Virus record (IMG/VR): IMGVR_UViG_3300047994_000087
Span: 62,001-126,000 of that record
Direction: 5' to 3' (one strand)
Length of the DNA stretch: 64,000 nucleotides
Origin: a virus
Under the pieces are notes generated by a model that had not been told where the DNA came from, did not search any database, and saw nothing but the letters and a program-made list of their open reading frames with translations. The first letter of the stretch is position 1; every line of letters starts with the position of its first letter. The position numbers were made by a program, and so were the translations under genes. This document shows, piece after piece, positions 8,134 through 16,239 of this stretch.

Positions 8134-8624
8134 AAGAGAAGGATCAAAAACAGTTAGCCATCTGGTTCGATAAACTAATGCTCTCCCTCAATGGGGCAGT
8201 AACATATGGCAGCACAATACTGAATACCAAATACGGTCCACTAGATGTTCGATTCAACGTATACTCAGATGGAGGAGTCAGTGCAGGTGTGAAGTTCACT
8301 AAAGCCACAGTAACTGCTACGTCCTGGCAAACCTCCCCTGCATCAATCAACAACATTCCAGTCACCGGCTCCGGTGGCATGTTTACTAATGGCTGTGATT
8401 GGGTCTTGTATCTCAATCCTACGGTCAAACTGAAAGAAGCCAAACAACGCATTACCTTAATGTTTGAGCCAGAAGGCCTGGGGGTTGTCCCTAAAAGCCA
8501 GAAGAAAGCCAAGGCTATCTCCAGGAAGAGGGCTTTTATAGAGATGGTCGGAGACGAGACTAAGGCCATGCAATTTGCGGCACAGCTAGTTGCATGGCCT
8601 GGGGGGCAAATCGATCATACCTAA
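8130..8624 (+). CDS. Hypothetical protein
   Basis: 164 residues, GTG start sharing four bases with the previous stop. Beta-rich with many Thr/Ser (YGSTILNTKYGPLDVRFN), basic patch SQKKAKAISRKR near the C-terminus. No family recognised. Confidence 0.65.
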   Translation: MKEKDQKQLAIWFDKLMLSLNGAVTYGSTILNTKYGPLDVRFNVYSDGGVSAGVKFTKATVTATSWQTSPASINNIPVTGSGGMFTNGCDWVLYLNPTVKLKEAKQRITLMFEPEGLGVVPKSQKKAKAISRKRAFIEMVGDETKAMQFAAQLVAWPGGQIDHT

Positions 8625-8631
8625 TAAATAC

Positions 8632-8721
8632 GTGAGAGAAGTGATTGCAGGAAACAAGCCGACTGAGAAGTATTGGGCCTGGGTAGCACAAGAATGGTGG
8701 ATGAAGGAGCAAGGAATATGA
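8632..8721 (+). CDS. Possible micro-protein
   Basis: 29 codons from GTG 8632, rich in Trp (YWAWVAQEWW); its TGA overlaps the ATG of the next gene (ATGA), the junction type used throughout. Too short to be sure, and the start has only a weak GAG-type site. Confidence 0.4.
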   Translation: MREVIAGNKPTEKYWAWVAQEWWMKEQGI

Positions 8722-8912
8722 CCAACTACGACAACTTACTGCCAGAGCAGTTGTATTACTCTGGATACCACACCATGCGGAAAGAAGATGGCATCTTTCT
8801 CTACGACGATAAGCAGCTTGTTGTGCACGTGTTCTACAACGACCACGAGTTGAAAATGTGGTCAGAGGGCTTTGAATTTGCCGGACACTTTCTGGACAAG
8901 GTAATAAGATGA
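8718..8912 (+). CDS. Hypothetical protein
   Basis: 64 residues, ATG 8718 behind AAGGAG. Rich in Tyr, His and acidic residues. ATGA junction with the next gene. Not recognised. Confidence 0.6.
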   Translation: MTNYDNLLPEQLYYSGYHTMRKEDGIFLYDDKQLVVHVFYNDHELKMWSEGFEFAGHFLDKVIR

Positions 8913-9133
8913 GTAAAACAACCACTAGCTACAACGTTGACTATGTCTATTCAGAGCGGGGAATAAATGTAGGAGACAACATGCCCTGCGAATCTCTACA
9001 GGCCGTGTGTGCTTTCCTTCGAAGCTTTGACAAAGGCTATTTGAGTAGCTACAAAGTCACTCGCTATGACACTTCGGACGAAACCAGCATCGTCAAAGAG
9101 GTAATGCGCCATTGGGAAAGTGCCAATGACTAA
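8909..9133 (+). CDS. Hypothetical protein
   Basis: 74 residues, ATG overlapping the previous stop. No motif seen. Overlaps the following gene by 8 bases. Confidence 0.6.
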   Translation: MSKTTTSYNVDYVYSERGINVGDNMPCESLQAVCAFLRSFDKGYLSSYKVTRYDTSDETSIVKEVMRHWESAND

Positions 9134-9650
9134 CCTGACTGACAGTCAGTTCAGAGTGAAGCTCAAACAGTTAGAGCCTGAAGAGGGTCTCAAACTTGAG
9201 AACGAAGACGGATCTATCTTCTGGATCAGGAGATGGAAGGATGGTATGGCCTCCTGGCGGCCAGGCAATGCACCTTATTATGAAATTCGACTAGAGCGGA
9301 CTAACGGCACCTTCAGCAGTGCATACGCTGGGCCAGTTAAGACCATGGTGAAGCTTCTTAAAGAATGGCCGAATGCCAATGTCTCGGGAGGATTGGCAAT
9401 GAGCATCAAAGAGCCGATAACTGTCAGAGTAATCCAAGGGGTGTCTGGTTCGACAAAGGACAGACATTTCACGTTTGTACTAGATAAATTGACTAAAACT
9501 CAAATTGTTCTGACCAACCCAAATGGCGTGGCTTCTTACAAATACCGTTTTCGTTTCAACGGCTATGAAATAGGTGGCGACACATACCACCCAAAACGTA
9601 TTCACCCTGATGACCTAAAGATGCTGGAAGAGATGAGGACAAAGAAATGA
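9126..9650 (+). CDS. Hypothetical protein
   Basis: 174 residues from ATG 9126 (GTG 9120 is an alternative; GGGAAAG precedes both). Looks like two beta-rich halves: the first ends near KLLKEWPNANVSGG, the second starts MSIKEPITVRVIQ, which could mark an internal start or an old fusion. Not recognised. Confidence 0.6.
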   Translation: MTNLTDSQFRVKLKQLEPEEGLKLENEDGSIFWIRRWKDGMASWRPGNAPYYEIRLERTNGTFSSAYAGPVKTMVKLLKEWPNANVSGGLAMSIKEPITVRVIQGVSGSTKDRHFTFVLDKLTKTQIVLTNPNGVASYKYRFRFNGYEIGGDTYHPKRIHPDDLKMLEEMRTKK

Positions 9651-9865
9651 CCGATAGCTCCAGGTGGAGGCCAAGTAAATGGGCTAGGAAAAGCATACGA
9701 GAGTGGTTCAAAGATTTGAAACAACACCCAGAGCTTGAAGAGCGACATCCAGTCTTTCACAAAAGTATGGTGCGTGGTGCAGAAATGATGATCAGAGCGG
9801 GCAACAATGCCCCTATCGGTTATAGGGATTACTTGCTGGAGCAAAAGAAAAGGACAAGCAAATGA
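9647..9865 (+). CDS. Hypothetical protein
   Basis: 72 residues, basic, many Trp, Arg and Lys (WRPSKWARKSIREWFKD). Coupled by ATGA on both sides. May bind nucleic acid; no family recognised. Confidence 0.55.
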   Translation: MTDSSRWRPSKWARKSIREWFKDLKQHPELEERHPVFHKSMVRGAEMMIRAGNNAPIGYRDYLLEQKKRTSK

Positions 9866-10242
9866 GTAAGAAAAACAATGAATATGACGCCTTCAGAGAT
9901 CCTCCAACGGCCTACAAGAAGGAAGACCGGCATCCAGTGCATCCAGTGCAACCAGTAGTGGTTGACGCACATGGCGTGCATCGCTTCAAGAAGAACCCGA
10001 TAGTGGACTATCTGCTAGAGTTCTACTCTGAGAAAACTGACGATGGCAAGTCCGGTGGTGGCCTCAATCTTCTGCGTGAGGAGAGTGAAAACCGGGGATT
10101 CAAAGGCGCCGATTGGGAGCAGTTCGCTCAACTCATTGGGTACTCGGTAAGCGGATCATCAGATCTGAGCTACATGTCAGACAAAACATGGGCGAAGGCT
10201 AGCAAAAGAAGTAGGAAGCTAAGGAAGGAGAAAAGCGAATGA
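9862..10242 (+). CDS. Hypothetical protein
   Basis: 126 residues, charged. A middle segment (YLLEFYSEKTDDGKSGGGLN) resembles helix-loop sequences of phage regulatory proteins, but no family can be assigned. ATGA junctions both sides. Confidence 0.55.
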   Translation: MSKKNNEYDAFRDPPTAYKKEDRHPVHPVQPVVVDAHGVHRFKKNPIVDYLLEFYSEKTDDGKSGGGLNLLREESENRGFKGADWEQFAQLIGYSVSGSSDLSYMSDKTWAKASKRSRKLRKEKSE

Positions 10243-10448
10243 AAATAACCAAAGAAATAAAGACTGGAGATAGCTATCTTACGGCAAAAGAAATGCGTGA
10301 TAGATTACGTATATCTCCTTCTACCCAGTGCCGTTTACGCAATAGTGGAACTGGGCCTCCCTTTGTCAGGGTGACGGCTGGTACTTTCCTTTACCCGGAA
10401 AGTATGTTTAATGACTGGATACGAAACAAGACTATATCGGAGACGTAG
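10239..10448 (+). CDS. Helix-turn-helix DNA-binding protein (AlpA/excisionase-like)
   Basis: 69 residues. SYLTAKEMRDRLRISPSTQC followed by RNSGTGPPFVRV matches the winged-helix layout of MerR/AlpA-type excisionases: helix-turn-helix, then a Gly-Pro-Pro-x wing and the YPES..DWI end. Such proteins act as excisionases or repressors, and an integrase lies 9 kb upstream. Overlaps the previous stop by ATGA. Confidence 0.7.
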   Translation: MKITKEIKTGDSYLTAKEMRDRLRISPSTQCRLRNSGTGPPFVRVTAGTFLYPESMFNDWIRNKTISET

Positions 10449-10450
10449 CC

Positions 10451-10726
10451 ATGACTATTGAAATAACCAAAGAAATAAAGCTGGTCACAAAGAGCCACAC
10501 TATGACTCTTCGAGCATCACAAACTGGATTCAATGGGACCTTGCTTAGAAGAGCCATGGACCAAAGAGATAATGATGAGTCCATGTCTTTCTCCCTGACC
10601 TTTGAAGAGGCGAGAGAATTGATCACGGCCATGAATGCAGAGATTCCCCTAAAGCAGCCGCCACAAAGCACTAGGAGCCATGACACACCGCCGCCTTACG
10701 ACAACATGGAAGGGTGTGGACGATGA
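10451..10726 (+). CDS. Hypothetical protein
   Basis: 91 residues. Its first residues (ITKEIKLVTK) echo those of the preceding HTH gene (ITKEIKTGDS), perhaps a small duplication. FEEARELITAM is helical, the C-terminus is Pro-rich. Ends with ATGA into the next gene. Confidence 0.55.
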   Translation: MTIEITKEIKLVTKSHTMTLRASQTGFNGTLLRRAMDQRDNDESMSFSLTFEEARELITAMNAEIPLKQPPQSTRSHDTPPPYDNMEGCGR

Positions 10727-11124
10727 ATAAATATCAGGCTTACATCAATAACATCAAGCTAGAGGACAAACGCAGCAAGTGTGCAGAACGAACTCTAGAG
10801 ATGCAAGCAGCCTTCCCTGAGTTAACTCGTGTAAGAGGAAACGTTTTTCTTATGCCTTCCGGTCTGGAACGTCACCATTGGTGGTTGAAGACTCCTTCTG
10901 GTGAGATAATCGATCCTACTGTGGACCAGTTCTCAGACATGAACTACATCTATTGTGGCCAGTCCATAATGAGCTATGTGGAACTTGACGAGACTAAACC
11001 AGAGCCGGTGGGCAAGTGCATGAATTGCGGAAAGTACTCGTACCTAGACACTAACTATTGCAGCAACGCTTGCCTTCAAGAGTTAGCTGAGTACTACAAT
11101 TGGGATAGGGTAAAGAGGGCATGA
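10723..11124 (+). CDS. Zinc-finger protein with transglutaminase-like segment
   Basis: 133 residues. The first part carries ERHHWWLKTPSGEIIDPTVD, a His-Trp followed by DPT spacing seen in transglutaminase/papain-like folds and in the protein at 28253-28591; the catalytic Cys is not evident. The C-terminal part has CMNCG...CSNAC, a probable zinc ribbon. Function unknown. Start at ATG 10723 because of the ATGA overlap. Confidence 0.5.
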   Translation: MNKYQAYINNIKLEDKRSKCAERTLEMQAAFPELTRVRGNVFLMPSGLERHHWWLKTPSGEIIDPTVDQFSDMNYIYCGQSIMSYVELDETKPEPVGKCMNCGKYSYLDTNYCSNACLQELAEYYNWDRVKRA

Positions 11125-11300
11125 AAGGTCGATACAAGGAAGGACTCTATTTGCTCCATGGCGAACAAGTATCAGTCTACAAAACTGACTGGGGTTGGCT
11201 TTGGGTCAATTATGATGGCACTTTAGAAAATGGACGACCAAGAGCAACTCCCACTAAGCTCGATAGACATTGGTGGTTTCAAATGGAGTCAATACAATGA
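11121..11300 (+). CDS. Hypothetical protein
   Basis: 59 residues: ATG overlaps the previous stop and its TGA overlaps the next ATG. Aromatic-rich (TDWGWLWVNYDG, RHWWFQ), like small SH3-type beta barrels, but unassigned. Confidence 0.6.
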   Translation: MKGRYKEGLYLLHGEQVSVYKTDWGWLWVNYDGTLENGRPRATPTKLDRHWWFQMESIQ

Positions 11301-11461
11301 GAGAGTTCCACACTAAACGAGTGATAGGTTGTTGCTGCTGGAAGTGTGTTCGACGTGGCAGTAGCACTGTCAAGCAATATTATAAGAAGCTCAAGTCTGG
11401 AAACGTTAGACGCATGTTCAAGGACTTTGTCAAGAAAGAACAGAAGGACTATGGACCTTAA
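11297..11461 (+). CDS. Small basic Cys-rich protein
   Basis: 54 residues from ATG 11297 (ATGA overlap). CCCWKCVRRG cluster may bind metal; the rest is Lys/Arg-rich and probably binds nucleic acid. Confidence 0.5.
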   Translation: MREFHTKRVIGCCCWKCVRRGSSTVKQYYKKLKSGNVRRMFKDFVKKEQKDYGP

Positions 11462-11512
11462 CAGGCTCGTGTGGTTAACTAAACATCTAAGAACTTAGAG
11501 GAATGAATTCAG

Positions 11513-12040
11513 ATGCCCCCATTAACCAAGCCCCGTTCAAACACTCGCTGGGTAGGTCTTACTAAACATCAATTAGCTGTTGCTATACGAGCTGGCGGCA
11601 GGGAAAGAGAATCCAGGATCACGCTCAAACCCAAGTGCGCTATATGTAGTAAAGCTATCAAACCCGGGACAAAGTACTATGATGCTGATAAACAGAAATA
11701 TGCGCACAAGTTCTGCATTGATGAAGAAGTAGCTCAGAAAGTAACCACCCTTCCGCCTGCTGAAGCTAAGGGCACTCGCGTTGTCACTCATAAGATGAAA
11801 GAACAGGTAGAGCAAGAGAAGGCTGCATTAGCTGCCAAAACTACGGTTAAGATGAGCAAGAAAAGAACACCAAGGGTTGCAGAGTCCAAACTAACCTACA
11901 AGGAAGCTGAGGAAGTAGCAGCACCCGTCTCTCAGCCCATCCTGAAGGTTTCTGAAGCCCTTCCTGGGGCAGTTGTCACCCTAACAATTACAGGCGCCGT
12001 AGAGGCTGTCCAGAGGGCTCTGGATAAGCTCCAGAACTGA
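11513..12040 (+). CDS. Hypothetical protein with zinc-binding motif
   Basis: 175 residues. CAICSKAIKPGTKYY with HKFC forms a plausible treble-clef zinc site near residues 43-70, then a charged coiled stretch and a beta C-terminus. Last plus-strand gene; it meets the minus-strand operon tail to tail with a 3-base gap and no obvious terminator. Confidence 0.6.
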   Translation: MPPLTKPRSNTRWVGLTKHQLAVAIRAGGRERESRITLKPKCAICSKAIKPGTKYYDADKQKYAHKFCIDEEVAQKVTTLPPAEAKGTRVVTHKMKEQVEQEKAALAAKTTVKMSKKRTPRVAESKLTYKEAEEVAAPVSQPILKVSEALPGAVVTLTITGAVEAVQRALDKLQN

Positions 12041-12043
12041 TCT

Positions 12044-12337
12044 TTAAGTAATCTTCCGCCAACCATTAGCTTGAATAGCAAGAAAAGCTAAAGCGGCCTT
12101 TAGCTGGAACTCGTCTTTATCAGTTCCTGCCAACGTACCATCATATGCATCTTGAACTACTTTAGAGGCGTTCGCTATAGCTTCAGCTCTGCCTTTGCGT
12201 AATGCAATCTTGATCTTAGGGTCGAGCCTCATCTCAGCACGGAACTCGTCCTCAGAATAATCCAGGATAGCGCAAATCTCTTCTATGTCCATTCGCTGTT
12301 TAGAATATGTCTGAACTTGCTGATAATCGACGATCAT
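12044..12337 (-). CDS. Small-terminase-like helix-turn-helix protein
   Basis: 97 residues. IEEICAILDYSEDEFRAEM followed by KIALRKGRAEA and a hydrophobic helix ending in NGWRKIT matches the layout of phBC6A51-type or small-terminase-like HTH proteins (HTH, then ALKxGRAEA, then helix to GW). No large terminase is nearby, so a packaging role is only a possibility. Confidence 0.5.
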   Translation of the reverse strand: MIVDYQQVQTYSKQRMDIEEICAILDYSEDEFRAEMRLDPKIKIALRKGRAEAIANASKVVQDAYDGTLAGTDKDEFQLKAALAFLAIQANGWRKIT

Positions 12338-12531
12338 TTATCGGCTTTCTTACGTCCAGCAGCTGCTTTGGCATCAAACTTAGCTTTACCTAGTTTTTTT
12401 CTGCCTGCTATGGCGGCAACTGCATCAGCTTCTTTCTCTGGCTCGCCCTTGCGCTCCAGGTCTCCCACAAGCTTCTTGAACTTGGACTCTTCCAATTCAG
12501 CTGCGGCCAGAATGTCTCCACTTCTACTCAT
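12334..12531 (-). CDS. Small Lys/Ala-rich protein with tag-like N-terminus
   Basis: 65 residues from the second ATG. Begins MSRSGDILAAAELEE, a variant of the M-S-R-A-x-x-I-L-x-E peptide shared by the 25-33 kb cluster. The rest is Lys/Ala/Glu-rich and probably binds DNA. Could be an internal capsid protein by that logic (inference). Confidence 0.5.
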   Translation of the reverse strand: MSRSGDILAAAELEESKFKKLVGDLERKGEPEKEADAVAAIAGRKKLGKAKFDAKAAAGRKKADK

Positions 12532-12542
12532 CACGCGATTCC

Positions 12543-12797
12543 TTACTGAGGTATTTGACTGAAGTCATTCTTTGACTCTACCGCAAACTCTTGACCGGCC
12601 AGAATAATAGTGTTCAAATCGGCGTTCGTAAGAGGGTCTCCCATCTCAAAGTTCCAAGCATTTAGTAGCTTCAGGTAATGTTCAGTGGTCAGTTTATTGA
12701 GCACGGGTTCGAGCGTGGCGAATATGGCCTCATACCTGGCAAGCTTCTCTTTGTACTGAGTTGCCTGCTCTAGGGCTGCAATCATCATGTCCTCCAT
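12543..12797 (-). CDS. Hypothetical helical protein
   Basis: 84 residues, predicted helical (ALEQATQYKEKLARYEAIFA). Start overlaps the stop of the hydrolase gene at 12797 by one base. No family recognised. Confidence 0.55.
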   Translation of the reverse strand: MEDMMIAALEQATQYKEKLARYEAIFATLEPVLNKLTTEHYLKLLNAWNFEMGDPLTNADLNTIILAGQEFAVESKNDFSQIPQ

Positions 12798-13306
12798 TAC
12801 TTAGACTCCTTCTTATTCTCTAGGATGTGAAAGGAAGTCACAGGATCAGATGTGTAGATGTCCAGTAACGAAGCCATGTGAACAGCCTCCGGGGCTGTGT
12901 ATCCAATTTTCATAGCGGCAAGTGCATATTCAGTGCCACTGCCTATCGCGTATTGCATTCTTCCCATGTCGACATACTTTGACAGAGTACCAGTGTAGAT
13001 ACGGACATTTCCAGTATTACCGTCAATAACCATTACCTGGAAAGGCCCCTTTAAAGTCGCGGTGTCGTCCTGAGTAGTAAGGAACCATTCAAGCACCTTA
13101 ATAAGATGCTTCCAATCACCAGCGAACCCTAGATAGCAGTTTCTGGATTGACTGTAAAAGATCTTACTTTCACAACGAAGCTTCGTATGCCCTTGAGTCA
13201 ACTGCGTGTCTGAGGACAGGGTATATCCGTCGAAGGCGATAGTGGTGGCAAGTGCCGGTGCCGTTGAGAGGATGAGCGCTGCTAGAGGGGCTAGAAATTT
13301 ATGCAT
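12797..13306 (-). CDS. Exported proteasome/HslV-like threonine hydrolase
   Basis: 169 residues. Residues 1-20 form a clear signal peptide (MHKFLAPLAALILSTAPALA) with an A-x-A cleavage site; the mature protein would begin Thr-Thr-Ile-Ala-Phe-Asp-Gly, the start expected of an HslV/20S beta subunit whose catalytic Thr must be N-terminal. Asp in LSSDTQ and Lys in SKIF align with Asp17 and Lys33 of HslV; GSGTEYALAAM matches the later GSG motif. Known relatives are cytoplasmic, so export is unusual. ATG 13306 is chosen over 13333 for AGGT upstream and the signal peptide. No HslU-like gene is nearby. Confidence 0.75.
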   Translation of the reverse strand: MHKFLAPLAALILSTAPALATTIAFDGYTLSSDTQLTQGHTKLRCESKIFYSQSRNCYLGFAGDWKHLIKVLEWFLTTQDDTATLKGPFQVMVIDGNTGNVRIYTGTLSKYVDMGRMQYAIGSGTEYALAAMKIGYTAPEAVHMASLLDIYTSDPVTSFHILENKKESK

Positions 13307-13382
13307 GTGGCGTACCTGAACAACTACAGACATGATTGTCCGTTAAGTTCTTGACATGCTGAACAAATTATAAACTATGCGC

Positions 13383-13904
13383 CTATCTCTTCTTGACCGC
13401 TTTCTTAGGTTCTTGTCCAGGAATGGTGCCAGCATAAAGACCAACGTAGTCTTTGGGGAACTGCTTCAGCTGTGCTCGTGTAAGGCTGTAGATAGGCTCT
13501 GAAATCAGCAAGGAATAGTTGCAGGTCAGTCGAAGCGCCTCTGGTGCTGGTATGTACCGGTCCATAAGGGCATTAGCATAATGCACTGCTGCCCCATGTC
13601 CTAGTCCGAACCGCACACACTGAGGAATTGCCTTGGGGGAAGAGGGCATGTATACACTGATCTCTGTGTCAGTTAACAGGACCCCACTGAAGTCGTCCCC
13701 CATTTTAGGATATTCCGACTCCTTCCTTCCGTCCTGGACCCACTGAATAAAAGCGGTTCCATCAAGTTCGGAGCCGCATGTAGCTACTGCTTGTCGATTC
13801 ACGACAAACAGCTTACTGCCTCGATGTACGACGGTGTCTTCAACGTCATCCAGGAACAGACTGTCCGTGCTAAGTGTTTTGCCGTCCCAGATTATAAGTG
13901 TCAT
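13383..13904 (-). CDS. Proteasome/HslV-like threonine hydrolase, cytoplasmic form
   Basis: 173 residues. Starts Met-Thr-Leu-Ile-Ile-Trp-Asp-Gly; removal of Met leaves Thr at the N-terminus. Asp in LSTDS, Lys in GSKLF and GLGHGAAVHYANALMD correspond to the HslV Asp17, Lys33 and GSG region. Clearly related in layout to the exported protein encoded just downstream, and probably a diverged duplicate. Basic tail PKKAVKKR. Likely a peptidase or amidase; substrate unknown. Confidence 0.7.
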   Translation of the reverse strand: MTLIIWDGKTLSTDSLFLDDVEDTVVHRGSKLFVVNRQAVATCGSELDGTAFIQWVQDGRKESEYPKMGDDFSGVLLTDTEISVYMPSSPKAIPQCVRFGLGHGAAVHYANALMDRYIPAPEALRLTCNYSLLISEPIYSLTRAQLKQFPKDYVGLYAGTIPGQEPKKAVKKR

Positions 13905-13926
13905 GTGCGAAGTGCTCCATGTTGAA

Positions 13927-13953
13927 AGACCGTCCCTTATTATGGAACGGTCT
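13927..13953 (-). terminator. Hairpin, possible weak terminator
   Basis: On the minus strand AGACCGTTCC pairs with GGGACGGTCT (one wobble) around ATAATAA, followed by only TTTC. Lies between the coiled-coil gene and the hydrolase pair. Confidence 0.5.
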
Positions 13954-13979
13954 AACAGTTAATCTTGAAAAGCTAACGC

Positions 13980-14282
13980 TTACTCAGAAGCAGGAGCTGG
14001 AGGAGCAGGGGGGTTGACTTCAGCAAGAAGAGCGTCTACTTCAGCTTTCTTGGCTTGGAGGTCAGAAACCAATCCATCCATGTCAGCAGCGGTAGGGGCT
14101 CCAGCAGAAGCAGCAAGCTGTGCTTCGACAGCAGTCTTCAAACTATCCAATGAACCTTGTAGAGCGGTCAACTCATTTTTTACATCACTCAGGGCTGCCA
14201 TAATTTTCTCGTCCTCATTCTTATCATTTTGCTCAAGCTGAGCAAACAAACTCTTTAACCAAACCAACAACGTATTAATCAT
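13980..14282 (-). CDS. Coiled-coil protein with hydrophobic N-terminus
   Basis: 100 residues from ATG 14282 (AGAGGT upstream). MINTLLVWLKSLFAQL is amphipathic, then two long helices (ALSDVKNELTALQGSLDSLK) and a Pro/Ala tail. Similar helix-plus-PAPP tails occur in small phage structural or membrane-associated proteins. Function unknown. Confidence 0.6.
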   Translation of the reverse strand: MINTLLVWLKSLFAQLEQNDKNEDEKIMAALSDVKNELTALQGSLDSLKTAVEAQLAASAGAPTAADMDGLVSDLQAKKAEVDALLAEVNPPAPPAPASE

Positions 14283-14310
14283 ACGACCTCTTCTTTTACA
14301 CACCTGATTT

Positions 14311-14541
14311 TCACCCCAAAATCGCAGGGAGTCTTCCCTCATTTTCTTTGACAGGAAGCCAGAACTCTCTGCATGGGTTGCATATTTGTCGGCCAGCCAA
14401 ATTGAACAGCTTGTATTCCTTCATTCTTATGCCACATGAGTCACACGGGAGCACGGGGATATCGTTATATTCCTCTGCTTGGTGCATGGCCTTTCTCCCA
14501 AGATAGATCCACAATACAGCAACAATTATTCTAGGCAGCAT
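14311..14541 (-). CDS. Membrane-anchored zinc-ribbon protein
   Basis: 76 residues. N-terminal hydrophobic segment (MLPRIIVAVLWIYLG) then CDSCG...CNPC, a zinc ribbon facing the cytoplasm if the helix is inserted. Start overlaps the previous stop. Confidence 0.6.
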   Translation of the reverse strand: MLPRIIVAVLWIYLGRKAMHQAEEYNDIPVLPCDSCGIRMKEYKLFNLAGRQICNPCREFWLPVKENEGRLPAILG

Positions 14542-14870
14542 TACTTAGCTTCCTGCATTGCGGCAATTTGCTGCGGAGTTGCTTTGAAGAACTCCAAGGA
14601 GCCTAAGCCGTTTATAGGTCTGTTGTCTAACGGATCAGTAATGGCAGTGATCTGAGTCAGTATAATGTGTGCTGCATGAATAGGGTCACGAGCCTTAATG
14701 ACAAAGGTCTTGATCGACGCAGGCGGCTCAGAGAATATGGATGTGCCATCCTGGAACTTACCATCGCCTTTGAACAACGTAGCCTTGCAAGGGAGGCCTG
14801 TGTCAGCGCGAAAGAAGGCGATGTTGCCTGTGTATATCTGTGTCTGAATAAAGGGTCCGAAGTAGAACAT
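14541..14870 (-). CDS. Hypothetical protein
   Basis: 109 residues from ATG 14870, which has TTAGAGG upstream. A longer form to 14933 would run into the neighbouring gene. Mixed alpha/beta, not recognised. Confidence 0.6.
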   Translation of the reverse strand: MFYFGPFIQTQIYTGNIAFFRADTGLPCKATLFKGDGKFQDGTSIFSEPPASIKTFVIKARDPIHAAHIILTQITAITDPLDNRPINGLGSLEFFKATPQQIAAMQEAK

Positions 14871-14881
14871 GAGATTAACCT

Positions 14882-15172
14882 CTAATGCAATGATATTTCT
14901 AAGAGAGGACGCCCATTGTGAGCGCACAAGCAATATGTATCAGCCCCCTGATCGACTACGACTTGTCCAATGTCTTCCGGTACAATTAACCCCTTCAGAC
15001 ATCTGCAAACAAAGCCAATCAAGACCTTCTCTGAGTGCGAGTGACCGCTGAACTCAAATATACCTAACGGTCGCTCACTCTCAATCAACCATCCGTCTTC
15101 CTCTGCCTCAGGGTAGACTTCCTCGAACATGGTTATTAAGTAGTGTCCTTCTCGTAGCGCTACAGCTGGCAT
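14882..15172 (-). CDS. Hypothetical protein
   Basis: 96 residues. The ATG at 15172 is preferred to the one at 15202 because the promoter at 15205-15234 would start transcription at about 15198, after the upper ATG, and GAGG lies before 15172. Contains FSGHSHSEK and CRC...CLCAH, possible metal ligands. Not recognised. Confidence 0.55.
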   Translation of the reverse strand: MPAVALREGHYLITMFEEVYPEAEEDGWLIESERPLGIFEFSGHSHSEKVLIGFVCRCLKGLIVPEDIGQVVVDQGADTYCLCAHNGRPLLEISLH

Positions 15173-15204
15173 CTTTGGCTCATCCTCGTTCTTAGTACTC
15201 ATCC

Positions 15205-15234
15205 ATAATACCCGCCGCGCTATTATTGTGTCAA
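15205..15234 (-). promoter_or_regulatory. Repeated promoter, copy 4
   Basis: Minus strand: TTGACA (15234-15229), 18-base spacer with ATAATAGC, TATTAT (15210-15205). The dyad is less complete than in copies 1 and 3. Drives the genes at 15172 and downstream, including the hydrolase pair. Confidence 0.75.
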
Positions 15235-15255
15235 CTCTTAAACATCCGAGTTCTT

Positions 15256-15504
15256 TTATGATTGATCTTCTAAGTAGCCCTCTTTGGCTGCCAGCATTAA
15301 TGCCTCTCCTATCCAATCTCCAGGGAATTGCTGCTTGAGTCCTGTAGGATCTCTAGCATCCAGCTCTACAACGACCTTACCTCTGTTCGTGTAAACACTG
15401 TAGTCACACTGGGAAAGCTCCATTACTGCCATACCTATTTGTATCAACTCCAGCAACTCATCCTCAGAAAAGTCACTGATATCTATGTCGTTTGTATCGG
15501 CCAT
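15256..15504 (-). CDS. Hypothetical acidic protein
   Basis: 82 residues, acidic start (DTNDIDISDFSEDELLELI). Abuts the gene ending at 15505. No family recognised. Confidence 0.6.
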   Translation of the reverse strand: MADTNDIDISDFSEDELLELIQIGMAVMELSQCDYSVYTNRGKVVVELDARDPTGLKQQFPGDWIGEALMLAAKEGYLEDQS

Positions 15505-15711
15505 TTATTCGGTTCTCCCATCCTGGAATCTTGTTACCTGTTTGTGTTCATACCCATCCCACGTAGGAGGCGGTGTGTACTGGTTCATAAATCTGATCTG
15601 GTCCATAAGAGGCTTTCCGCACACCCAGCAAACCATACCTTCAAGGAATCCGAACATGATGATTGCAGAGAAGGCCATAGGCAGCTCTCCAGCGTAGATC
15701 CATTTGAACAT
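15505..15711 (-). CDS. Small membrane protein with CxxC
   Basis: 68 residues. Hydrophobic MAFSAIIMFGFLEGMVCWVC merges into a CWVCGKP motif. Perhaps a redox-active or metal-binding membrane peptide. Confidence 0.5.
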   Translation of the reverse strand: MFKWIYAGELPMAFSAIIMFGFLEGMVCWVCGKPLMDQIRFMNQYTPPPTWDGYEHKQVTRFQDGRTE

Positions 15712-15725
15712 TAAGGCACCGTCCC

Positions 15726-15974
15726 CTAGTTGTGTGTTGCTTTGTGGGCCACGAGGTGTACGGAGTAATCTTCTAAGTTATGGAATATACTCGCTACAGT
15801 CAATTCCGACTCATTGAACAACTTCTCCGCATAGTCAAAAACACCATTAGTGAAGGGACTGGAACAGAGCAGGAACTGATCGACTCCAGTGTCTAAATCA
15901 GACAGTACTAGCGTGTGCCTTCTGTACTTCTCATCAACATCAAACATATAGTGGTGCAGTGCCTTTCTAACCAT
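15726..15974 (-). CDS. Hypothetical protein
   Basis: 82 residues from ATG 15974, behind a GGGGG run and overlapping the previous gene by 8 bases. His-containing C-terminus. Not recognised. Confidence 0.5.
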   Translation of the reverse strand: MVRKALHHYMFDVDEKYRRHTLVLSDLDTGVDQFLLCSSPFTNGVFDYAEKLFNESELTVASIFHNLEDYSVHLVAHKATHN

Positions 15975-16239
15975 CAGCCCCCAGCTGCTTCTCATATGCG
16001 ATTACCGGTCTAGACTCTCCTGGTGGAGTGACGAGTACCACAACGCTGTTGAAAGTACAGAACTCTACTTTGAATTCAGGGGTGATGCTGAGCGTTTTCT
16101 CCCATATCGTGGGCAGCGCTACTCTTATATTATCCAAACCCCACTCATCTACAAGAGATTTAAAGACTCCTAAGAATTCCTCTTCAATCTCTGCTGAGGC
16201 GAAGATGTTGGTGTGCTGACTGACGTTTGTGTTTTCCAT
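15967..16239 (-). CDS. Hypothetical protein
   Basis: 90 residues. ATG with AAAGGAT upstream; its first 56 bases lie inside the end of the nuclease gene in another frame, a long overlap for this genome. Not recognised. Confidence 0.55.
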   Translation of the reverse strand: MENTNVSQHTNIFASAEIEEEFLGVFKSLVDEWGLDNIRVALPTIWEKTLSITPEFKVEFCTFNSVVVLVTPPGESRPVIAYEKQLGADG

